From Bradyrhizobium quebecense (GTDB lineage Bacteria > Pseudomonadota > Alphaproteobacteria > Rhizobiales > Xanthobacteraceae), in NCBI RefSeq assembly GCF_013373795.3, contig NZ_CP088022.1:5208001-5272000 (forward strand): a stretch of DNA of 64,000 bases, read 5' to 3'. The notes beneath the pieces are model-generated. The model was not told where the DNA came from, did not search any database, and worked only from the letters and a program-made list of their open reading frames with translations. A program made the position numbers and the translations under genes. Positions 1 to 7,141 of the stretch are shown in pieces. Each line of letters begins with the position of its first letter. The first letter of the stretch is position 1.

Positions 1-2639
1 TCCTCATCATACCATTCGACGCGTTCGAGGAATTGATGAGCCGCCTGCGGACCAGCTTCCGCTTGGGAGGATTTGACTTTCTCCATCAACTTGCTGGTCC
101 AAGTACCGATCACGACGGGGACGGTCTGGAGAGCTCGGTTGGGGTCGGAAGGCCAGTGAGCAAGCATAATGCCTTCTGAGAAGGCCGGATCGATATCGAG
201 AAGCTCAGACGTGAGAGCCCACGCGGCCTTCGCCGCGGGCGTGTCTCCTTGCACGAGTCGACTAGTTATTTCCTCGTGGAAAACGTTTGCCGTACCAGGA
301 ACCAGTTGAAGTTTCAGCCTAGGATCCAACATATCCGGACCGATATCTAATACAGATAGCGCTCGACGAACGAGATTTCGACGGAAAACGGGAGCCGTAT
401 GAGCCAGACCATCGTGCAACAACTCCAACGCGAGCCTCGCTCCGGATCGCACTAATCGACCATCTTCTCCCTGGTCGCCGTTATCGAGTGCATGACAGAT
501 TGCGACCACCTCAGAACGCAAAGGACTGAGCTCCGCCACTGAAAATATCTTACTCGCAGCTATGCGAAAGACATGCTGCCAGTGAGTGCTGAGCGCGATT
601 GCCCGAAGACGTTGCACCACGACTGTTGTTGAGAACGCGGCGATCTGCGCTGCCGCCATAAATTCTTGTAACGATCTTACGTCGAAAGCGATTCGGCCTT
701 CTACACGGCATGCGAGCAGAACAAGCCTCTCCGTTGCGATTCGAACAAGTTCGCCTGAAATGTGCGAAATCTCATCTGGGGTGTATTCCTCGTCGGACAG
801 CAAACGAACAACTAGCGCTCTAAATTGCTCAACTGATAGGTGCGGATTCGCAGCGCCCGCGACCTCGGAGACCACATGGAGAATAAATCCGGCTTGATAA
901 TGTACAGTGTCGATTTGCCTCTTGTAGTCACGGATTAGCTGAGCGTCGGGACCCGTTTTCTGAGCCTCTCTGTCTCTAAGAAGGGTGTAGTAGCGCTCGA
1001 AAAGCTCCCATCGATCCTGTGGTATGGCACCCTTTAGAAGGGATATTCCGAAGAGAATGGTCACTTGAAGTGGCGTGGTGAGCAAAAGCATTGTCGAAGA
1101 GTCGTCTGCCGCACGGGTGAGCTCAGCTAAGACAGCTTCCCGTCTGTCTGGGTCAGATAGACGAACCTCCGAAAGTCGCCGAGCAAAGTTCAACGCGTTT
1201 TGCGCACTTAGTGGCGAAAGCTCCCAATGTTGCCAATATCGCGAACTTAGGTCGTCATTATAGCCCTGCGGTCGCGTCGTGACGACGACAAGAGCGTCCG
1301 ACTTTGCCAAGCTCAAATCGTCCCAAAGCCCATCAATACTTTTAATAAGCTGGGCACGGTTCCCGCTCGGTGGCACCTCGTCGAGACCATCCAAGATAAT
1401 TAGCGCGGGGCAACCTGACAGCCAGTCGCGCAAATCGTGTGCCGTTATAGCGTGATCCACGTCGCGAGAGAGTCGCGTCGCCATAAAGGCGACCAGGCTC
1501 ACGCCATCGCTCCCTGCCTTCTGCAACGCATCCGCGTAAAGAGGCAAGTCTACGCGGATTGGAAAACGAGCAGGGCCGTTCAGCGGCAGCCCTTCGATGC
1601 GCGCTCTTTCCAAAACTGGCAGAATAAGGTCGGCAGTTTGCGGGTTCAGCCGCGCGCTTGAATGCTGTGAGAGTAGTCTAGCTCGGGCAACCTGTGCAAG
1701 AAATTGTCCGAGGGTTGATTTGCCTTGTCCAGGGCCGCCTAGGATTACAATTCTATTTGGCAGAGGAAACCACCGGTCCTTGTTGGACCGGGAGCGACAC
1801 GCGATGGACTCGCTATCAAGTTTGTCGGCCGCCCGTCGCAAGATTTCAGCCACGATTTTCCGTGAGCTCTCTTCGGTCGCATCAGGATTCTCGAATGGCA
1901 CCTCGTCCTCTTCCTCCTCGTCGCTCTCCTCAGGCTCATCTTTTTCCGCCGGAGGTTCATGCGCAAAAGGCAAATCGACAAAGAGGTCGTGTAGATAGAC
2001 TGGCTTCTCTGTTTCCTGCCCGGCATCTCTGAGGCGAATATCACGCTCTTGCCTGAGGTCACGAGCAAGCGCCAATGGAAGAACATCCCTCAGCTTTGGA
2101 CGGGCAACAAGATCAATCAATTCGGCAAGAACATCTCCTGGCGTAAGCCAAGCCGAATACGAAATTCGCACATCCCGAGCGTTCTCCAGATGAGCCCTCA
2201 AATCATCTGCAGCCCATATCGCAGCGGCCTTAAATTTCAGCTTCTTTTGATATTGCTCAATCAAACGGTCGACTTTCGCCCTTCCACCGTTTTTTGCTTC
2301 GGGTGAGAGCGTAATGTTAGTCGCGATGATCAAGTACTCTGGACGTCGAAGCCGCTTGTTTTTTTGATACTTTCCAAACTCCGCCTTCAGTTGGCTTATT
2401 AGCCAACTCGCATCCCTAGCGTCCCCCTTCGGGACTTCTCTGCATTTCGCTTGGACAACTATGTAGCCTTGCCACCTATCCTCCCGACTAGGAAAGGGCA
2501 CAGTGCCCTCAAAGGTAGCTTCACGGCCGCCATCTGGCCCAGCGCCGAATACAACTACTCCCGGACCGAGAATATTCACGCTCAAAGCTTGGATCATGCG
2601 CTCGAATGACTGCGCCGAAAAACTAACAAACTCGACCAT
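1..2639 (-). CDS. REase-NACHT NTPase, NLR-like defence protein (3' part outside window)
   Basis: The frame is open from ATG at 2639 down to base 1 with no stop, at least 879 codons; I checked each codon below 1260. Seen: an N-terminal nuclease-like block with D36 in a GPDGGRE loop and a Q63-A-K65 triad, as in Mrr-type PD-(D/E)xK enzymes; an acidic linker near 231-260; Walker A GGPGQGKST at 301-309; NACHT-type Walker B LIILDGLDEVP with D417, D420 and E421; and the helical motif VRSLQEFMAAAQ near 650, typical of NACHT/STAND proteins. Known: such fusions occur among bacterial NACHT and Avs anti-phage proteins, where a C-terminal sensor triggers the nuclease. Inferred: phage defence. The sensor region beyond residue about 700 resembles nothing I know and runs out of the window. 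The gene is less GC-rich than its neighbours, which suggests acquisition. A weak Shine-Dalgarno (ggtggcgg) precedes the start. Confidence 0.85.
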   Translation of the reverse strand, partial: MVEFVSFSAQSFERMIQALSVNILGPGVVVFGAGPDGGREATFEGTVPFPSREDRWQGYIVVQAKCREVPKGDARDASWLISQLKAEFGKYQKNKRLRRPEYLIIATNITLSPEAKNGGRAKVDRLIEQYQKKLKFKAAAIWAADDLRAHLENARDVRISYSAWLTPGDVLAELIDLVARPKLRDVLPLALARDLRQERDIRLRDAGQETEKPVYLHDLFVDLPFAHEPPAEKDEPEESDEEEEDEVPFENPDATEESSRKIVAEILRRAADKLDSESIACRSRSNKDRWFPLPNRIVILGGPGQGKSTLGQFLAQVARARLLSQHSSARLNPQTADLILPVLERARIEGLPLNGPARFPIRVDLPLYADALQKAGSDGVSLVAFMATRLSRDVDHAITAHDLRDWLSGCPALIILDGLDEVPPSGNRAQLIKSIDGLWDDLSLAKSDALVVVTTRPQGYNDDLSSRYWQHWELSPLSAQNALNFARRLSEVRLSDPDRREAVLAELTRAADDSSTMLLLTTPLQVTILFGISLLKGAIPQDRWELFERYYTLLRDREAQKTGPDAQLIRDYKRQIDTVHYQAGFILHVVSEVAGAANPHLSVEQFRALVVRLLSDEEYTPDEISHISGELVRIATERLVLLACRVEGRIAFDVRSLQEFMAAAQIAAFSTTVVVQRLRAIALSTHWQHVFRIAASKIFSVAELSPLRSEVVAICHALDNGDQGEDGRLVRSGARLALELLHDGLAHTAPVFRRNLVRRALSVLDIGPDMLDPRLKLQLVPGTANVFHEEITSRLVQGDTPAAKAAWALTSELLDIDPAFSEGIMLAHWPSDPNRALQTVPVVIGTWTSKLMEKVKSSQAEAGPQAAHQFLERVEWYDE

Positions 2640-2738
2640 TCCGCCACCAGCAAACGTTGAAGGAGCTATTGAGCGCGAACTTGCCTGATTTCGCAACCTG
2701 CACTAGCTCCCTCGACGAAACTTATGAACCCAATTCGC

Positions 2739-2948
2739 TCAAATCGCGTTGGAGCCTGCCGACCAATCTTCATCCACCCAGAGGCGAATCGCTGGGATTC
2801 CAAGGCTTGATAGGAGGTCGTCCAATTTTTTATGCGGCCGATCGAGTTTCAAGACGCGGACAACGGCCTCTTGAAGCCGGCCAGCTCGCACTTCTGAGTT
2901 CAGCGCAACCAGCGTCGTCCTAATTAGTCCTATCAACGCGCGCATCAA
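2739..2948 (-). CDS. small hypothetical protein upstream of the NACHT gene
   Basis: A 69-residue frame on the same strand as the REase-NACHT gene, ending about 100 bp before its start, so possibly co-transcribed. It is rich in Leu, Arg and Val in its first two thirds (RAGRLQEAVVRVLKLDR) and ends in an acidic, tryptophan-containing tail. I do not recognise a family. It could be a small accessory gene, the remnant of a longer gene, or a chance frame. No convincing ribosome binding site was seen. Confidence 0.25.
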   Translation of the reverse strand: MMRALIGLIRTTLVALNSEVRAGRLQEAVVRVLKLDRPHKKLDDLLSSLGIPAIRLWVDEDWSAGSNAI

Positions 2949-3252
2949 AAAACTTCCGGGCCTCTGCTACCGCCCGACAGCAGACAAAACCATGATTTAC
3001 AGATGATTTTGGTCTAGTCGGGCTTTCTTGAACCGCTAGAGGCTCTGCCACCGTGACCGCCGACTGTACCGGCCTTGTTCCGACTGCCGGCCCGTCCAGC
3101 AGATGCCTCGAGCCCCCGGCGAACAGCGTGCCGTAGTCCCTTGACGCTCGACCGGTCGAGATAATAGATGATGACTATCATCTATTAAATTGCCCTCGAA
3201 GGCCTAGCGGTTTAGGGCCCCGCCATACCGGCAAGAGCGCGACAGGAGAACC
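2949..3252. other. intergenic region at a GC boundary
   Basis: No gene seen. GC rises here from the left-edge island to the main chromosome. The last 100 bases before the condensing-enzyme gene hold two adjacent palindromes, listed separately. Confidence 0.5.
3147..3187. promoter_or_regulatory. two adjacent perfect palindromes upstream of the KAS II gene
   Basis: CTCGACCGGTCGAG (3147-3160) is a perfect 14-bp palindrome. It is followed after one base by an inverted repeat with 11-bp arms (3162-3172 and 3177-3187, arm TAATAGATGAT) around a gact loop. No T-run follows, so it does not look like a terminator. It lies 66 bp before the start at 3253 and could be an operator or an RNA hairpin in the leader. 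No regulator gene is adjacent. Confidence 0.4.
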
Positions 3253-4515
3253 ATGCGGCGAATTGTTGTGACGGGCCTGGGGACGGTGTCCCCGCTGGGC
3301 TGTGGCACCGAACTGGTCTGGTCGAGGCTGCTGGCGGGGCAGTCCGGGCTTACGGCATTGCCGGCGTGGGCGGCCGCGCTGCCGGGGCGCGTCGCAGGAC
3401 AGGTCCCTGATAAGGCTGGGGATGCCGAGGGCGGCTTCGATCCTGATTCCGCGGCGCCGCGCAAGGACCAAAAGAAGATGGACCGGTTCATCCTGTTCGC
3501 GCTGCTGGCCGCGGCGGAAGCCGTGGCGCAGGCCGGCTGGATGCCGGCCGAGGCGCGGGCGCAGGAGCGCACCGCGACCGTGATCGCATCCGGGATCGGC
3601 GGGTTTCCCGCGATCGCGGAGGCCGTGCGCACGGCGGAGACGAGCGGGCTGCGCCGGCTGTCGCCGTTCACCGTTCCCTCCTTCCTGGCCAATCTCGCGG
3701 CCGGGCACATCAGCATCCGATACGGCTTCAAGGGTCCGATCGGCGCGCCGGTGACCGCTTGCGCGGCGAGCGTGCAGGCGATCGGCGATGCCGCGCGCCT
3801 GATCAGGTCCGATGAGGCCGACATTGCGATCTGCGGCGGCACGGAGGCCTGCATCGATCCGGTGAGCCTCGGCGGCTTTGCGGCGGCGCGGGCGCTTTCG
3901 ACGTCGTTCAACGACACGCCGGCCCGGGCGTCGCGGCCGTTCGATCGCGACCGGGACGGCTTCGTGATGGGCGAAGGCGCGGGCGTGCTCGTCATCGAGG
4001 AGCTCGACCACGCGCTGCGGCGCGGCGCCAGGCCGATCGCCGAGCTCGTCGGCTACGGCACGACGGCGGACGCCTATCACATCACCGCAGGTCCCGAAGA
4101 CGGCGACGGGGCCCGGCGCGCCATGGAGGCGGCGCTGCGGCAGGCCGGGCTCCGGCCCGACCAGATCCAGCATCTCAACGCGCATTCGACATCGACGCCG
4201 GTCGGCGATCTCAGCGAACTCGCGGCCATCAAGCGCGTGTTCGGGCGCGAAGGGCGCGTTGCCGTCAGCGCGACCAAGTCGGCGACAGGGCATCTGCTCG
4301 GGGCGGCCGGCGGCGTCGAGGCGATCTTCACGATCCTGGCGCTGCGCGATCAGGTCGCGCCGCCCACGCTCAACCTGGAGAACGCCGACCCGGCGGCGCA
4401 GGGCATCGACCTCGTCGTGAACGTCGCGCGGCCGATGCCGATCGAACACGCGATCTCGAACGGTTTTGGATTTGGCGGCGTCAACGCCAGCCTGGTGTTT
4501 CGACGGTGGTCGTGA
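3253..4515 (+). CDS. fabF: beta-ketoacyl-ACP synthase II (KAS II / FabF-like)
   Basis: Condensing enzyme of type II fatty acid synthesis: a Claisen condensation of malonyl-ACP with an acyl-ACP, in the cytoplasm. The 420 residues match FabF length. The Cys-His-His triad is visible: C170 in TACAAS, H311 in NAHSTST and H347 in KSATGH, plus the C-terminal GFGFGGVN loop. The family usually has NAHGTST, so the Ser after His is a mild variant. It starts at ATG after a gagaacc leader. It stands alone between the low-GC edge and a repeat element, without acpP or other fab genes, so it may be an accessory copy serving a specialised acyl chain rather than the housekeeping FabF. Confidence 0.9.
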   Translation: MRRIVVTGLGTVSPLGCGTELVWSRLLAGQSGLTALPAWAAALPGRVAGQVPDKAGDAEGGFDPDSAAPRKDQKKMDRFILFALLAAAEAVAQAGWMPAEARAQERTATVIASGIGGFPAIAEAVRTAETSGLRRLSPFTVPSFLANLAAGHISIRYGFKGPIGAPVTACAASVQAIGDAARLIRSDEADIAICGGTEACIDPVSLGGFAAARALSTSFNDTPARASRPFDRDRDGFVMGEGAGVLVIEELDHALRRGARPIAELVGYGTTADAYHITAGPEDGDGARRAMEAALRQAGLRPDQIQHLNAHSTSTPVGDLSELAAIKRVFGREGRVAVSATKSATGHLLGAAGGVEAIFTILALRDQVAPPTLNLENADPAAQGIDLVVNVARPMPIEHAISNGFGFGGVNASLVFRRWS

Positions 4516-4542
4516 AGCGGCCAGTTGCTTCATCGGCAGCGG

Positions 4543-4670
4543 AGGTTCACCTCTCCCTTGGGAGAGGTCGGCGCGCAGCGCCGGGTGAGGGGCTACGTCT
4601 CTCGTTGGAGCTGTGCCCCCTCACCCGATTTGCTTCGCAAATCGACCTCTCCCCAATGGGGAGAGGTGAA
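4543..4670. repeat. extragenic palindromic repeat (ctctccc/gggagag type)
   Basis: Between two convergent genes. It contains two short hairpins (ctctccc-ttgggagag near 4551-4567 and ctctcccc-aatggggagag near 4647-4665), an inner palindrome gatttgcttcgcaaatc, and outer gtgagggg/cccctcac arms, so the whole folds into one long hairpin. I recognise this kind of sequence as a dispersed intergenic repeat of Bradyrhizobium-type genomes. It may also act as a bidirectional terminator. Confidence 0.7.
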
Positions 4671-4689
4671 GCAAGCAAGTCGCTCACCC

Positions 4690-5286
4690 TCACCCCTTCG
4701 CCACGCTTGCATCGATCAGCAGCTTCGCAACCGTCAGCGCCGACTGCGCCGGTCCGTCTTCCGACTGCTGGCCGGTGACATAGATGCCTTCGATCAGCAG
4801 CAGCAGGGCATCGCCGAGCACGGCGGGGTGACGCGCGCCCATGCCGGCCGCGAGCTCGCGCAGGCGCTTGCGAAACACCTTCTTGTGGGCTTCGGCGACC
4901 TGCCGTGCGGGATTGTCCCGCGCCGGATATTCCACGGTCGCATTGCTGAGGCCGCAGCCGCGATAGCCCTTGCGCACCGCGCGCGTCGACAGGTCACGAA
5001 TGTAGGCGAGCACGTGCTCGCGCGCATCTGAATAGGATTTGCCGCCGGGCTTCTCGAAATCCTCCCAGAACGCCAGGTCGTAATCGCGCATATAGGCGGC
5101 GGCGAGATCGTCCTTGGATGCGAAGCTGCGATAGAGGCTCGGCTTGGTGACGCCGGCGCGGTCGACCACCTCGTCGACGCCGACGGCGCGGATGCCCTCG
5201 CGATAGAACAGCTCGCGCGCGGAGGCGCGGATCCGGTCGGCGGCGCGCACGGGGCGTTCCGCAGACGGCTCGACGGTCTTCTTCAT
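4690..5286 (-). CDS. TetR/AcrR family repressor
   Basis: 198 residues. The N-terminal TetR helix-turn-helix spans about 20-65: RIRASARELFYREGIRAVGVDEVV, then AGVTKPSLYRSFASKDDLA with the typical Y-R-x-F recognition helix. The C-terminal ligand domain ends in a QQSEDGPAQSAL segment like other TetR members of this subgroup. It is divergent from the MFS gene at 5381 across a 94-bp gap holding twin operator arms, so local control of the transporter and of itself is likely. The ligand is unknown. Confidence 0.88.
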   Translation of the reverse strand: MKKTVEPSAERPVRAADRIRASARELFYREGIRAVGVDEVVDRAGVTKPSLYRSFASKDDLAAAYMRDYDLAFWEDFEKPGGKSYSDAREHVLAYIRDLSTRAVRKGYRGCGLSNATVEYPARDNPARQVAEAHKKVFRKRLRELAAGMGARHPAVLGDALLLLIEGIYVTGQQSEDGPAQSALTVAKLLIDASVAKG

Positions 5287-5319
5287 GACGGCTCCCTCCA
5301 GATTCTGCGCTGGGCACGC

Positions 5320-5380
5320 TTGACAATGTTACTGACCGGTACGTATACACGCCGCATCGCAACACGTACCGGTAAGTAAC
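5320..5380 (+). promoter_or_regulatory. promoter and twin operator between tetR and the MFS gene
   Basis: Two 17-bp arms, 5328-5344 and 5364-5380, are reverse complements of each other with one mismatch. Each is itself nearly palindromic around ACCGGT. A TTGACA -35 (5320-5325) and GTATAC -10 (5343-5348) with 17-bp spacing overlap the first arm. The second arm abuts the MFS start codon. This fits two TetR dimers covering promoter and start. Confidence 0.7.
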
Positions 5381-6676
5381 ATGCCCGATGCCTCCTTTCA
5401 ACCCGCCGCCACCTCGAGACGGCCGTTCGGCCAGAACTACGCCTTCGTCGTCGTCGCCGTGATCTTCCTCGCGCTGCTCGCCTCAGCCGGCCTGCGCTCA
5501 ACGCCGGGCGTGCTGATGCTGCCGCTGCAAAAGGCGTTCGGCTGGGATGTGGGCGTGATCTCGTCGTCGGCCGCGGTCGGCATCTTCCTCTACGGCCTCG
5601 CGGGCCCGTTCGCGGCGGCCGTGATGCAGCGCTTCGGCATCCGCCGCACGGTGCTGGGCGCGCTGGTGCTGATGTCGGCCTCGACCGGCGTCAGCTATTT
5701 CATGACCGCGCCGTGGCAATTGTTCATGAGCTGGGGACTGCTCTCCGGCATCGGCTCGGGCGCGGTCGCCAACGTGCTCGGCGCCACCATCGTCAATCGC
5801 TGGTTCACCACCAATCGCGGCCTCGTCATGGGGCTTTTGACGGCGTCGACCGCGACCGGCACGCTGATCTTCATGCCGGGCCTAGCGGCGCTGGTGGAAT
5901 GGGGCGGCTGGAAGCCGGTGGTGCTGACGGTGGCCGCGTGCTGCGCGGCACTCGTTCCGCTGGTGTATTTCCTGGTGCCCGAGCGGCCCGCCTCGGTCGG
6001 CCTGCGCTCGTTCGGCAGCCCGCATGAGGATCATGCCGCACCGCCGGTGCAAGGCAACCCGTTCACCGCCGCATTCTCAAACCTCGCGCGCGCCGCGAAG
6101 ACACGGGCGTTCTGGTTCCTGTTCGCCACCTTCTTCATCTGCGGCTTCACCACCAACGGGCTGGTCGGCACCCATCTGATCGCGTTCTGCGGCGACCATG
6201 GCATCGTCGAGGTGCAGGCGGCGAGCCTGCTCGCGCTGATGGGGTTCTTCGACCTGTTCGGCACCACCTTGTCGGGCTGGCTCACCGACCGTTTCGATCC
6301 GCGCAAGTTGCTGTTCTTCTATTACGGGCTGCGGGGGCTGTCGCTGATCTACCTGCCCTACTCGGATTTCTCGCTGGTCAGCCTGTCGATATTCGCGGTG
6401 TTCTACGGGCTCGACTGGATCGCGACCGTGCCGCCGACCGTGCGCATCGCCAACGAGGCGTTCGGCGACAAGAACGCGCCGCTGGTGTTCGGCTGGGTGG
6501 TCGCAGGCCATCAGCTCGGCGCCGCCTGCGCCGCGTTCTTCGCCGGCTTCATGCGCTCGGCCCAGGGCGATTATCTGCAGGCCTTCATGATCGCAGGCGT
6601 AACCGGCATCGTCGCGGCCGTGCTGTCACTGACGATCACACGGCGGCCGGCGCAACCGGTCCTGGTCGCAGCGTGA
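5381..6676 (+). CDS. MFS transporter, monocarboxylate/oxalate-formate antiporter-like
   Basis: 431 residues with about twelve hydrophobic segments and a central cytoplasmic loop near 205-225, an inner-membrane major facilitator. The segment DRFDPRKLLFFYYGLRG matches the loop motif of the second half, and RFGIRRTVLGALVLMSAS that of the first half. The overall look is that of the oxalate/formate and monocarboxylate subfamily. The start ATG directly follows the operator arm, with a possible GGTAAG ribosome site inside it. The substrate is unknown; induction through the divergent TetR is likely. Confidence 0.85.
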   Translation: MPDASFQPAATSRRPFGQNYAFVVVAVIFLALLASAGLRSTPGVLMLPLQKAFGWDVGVISSSAAVGIFLYGLAGPFAAAVMQRFGIRRTVLGALVLMSASTGVSYFMTAPWQLFMSWGLLSGIGSGAVANVLGATIVNRWFTTNRGLVMGLLTASTATGTLIFMPGLAALVEWGGWKPVVLTVAACCAALVPLVYFLVPERPASVGLRSFGSPHEDHAAPPVQGNPFTAAFSNLARAAKTRAFWFLFATFFICGFTTNGLVGTHLIAFCGDHGIVEVQAASLLALMGFFDLFGTTLSGWLTDRFDPRKLLFFYYGLRGLSLIYLPYSDFSLVSLSIFAVFYGLDWIATVPPTVRIANEAFGDKNAPLVFGWVVAGHQLGAACAAFFAGFMRSAQGDYLQAFMIAGVTGIVAAVLSLTITRRPAQPVLVAA

Positions 6677-6778
6677 GGACGCGCTGGAAGGACCGAGCGC
6701 AACTGAAACAGTCAACCGTGATGGAACCATTGGTCGCAGTCAGCATTACTCACGATCATCTTATGGGAAGGCAACGTC

Positions 6779-7063
6779 ATGCATCTCTCCAATCAAGGCC
6801 TGCTCGTCATCCTCGTGGTCGGCGTCGTGGCCGGTTGGCTGGCAGGCAGGGTCATGGCGGGCGGCGGCTTTGGCCTGATCGGCGACCTGCTCGTCGGTCT
6901 GGTCGGTGCGTTCATCGGCGACTGGCTCATGCCGCAACTCGGTATTCACCTTGGTGTCGGCATCGTTGCCCTGATTATCAACGCCTTCATCGGAGCCGTT
7001 GTGCTTCTGCTGATTCTGCGATTGATCGGGGGCGGTTTTGGCGGCAGGCGCCGCTGGATTTGA
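6779..7063 (+). CDS. GlsB/YeaQ/YmgE family stress membrane protein
   Basis: 94 residues and almost entirely hydrophobic: three membrane segments (about 7-26, 32-50, 56-80) with glycine-rich turns (GRVMAGGGFGLIGDLLVGLVGA) and a basic GGRRRWI tail. This is the transglycosylase-associated (Tag) small membrane protein family linked to envelope and general stress. The start is chosen at ATG 6779 after a gggaaggcaacgtc leader (GGAAGG). It stands alone, and its molecular role is not known. Confidence 0.85.
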   Translation: MHLSNQGLLVILVVGVVAGWLAGRVMAGGGFGLIGDLLVGLVGAFIGDWLMPQLGIHLGVGIVALIINAFIGAVVLLLILRLIGGGFGGRRRWI

Positions 7064-7141
7064 CGATGCTTGCTGGCGACGGGCTCGCGCGATCCTGAAC
7101 TGGAACGCGCGACGCTCCGCGCTCACGATTCCCCCGCGCCA

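Noticed and set aside
3178..4533. Long minus-strand open frame (451 codons) opposite the KAS II gene
   Set aside because: Composition is Arg/Ala/Gly-rich noise typical of the antisense of a GC-rich gene; the plus strand encodes a clear enzyme.
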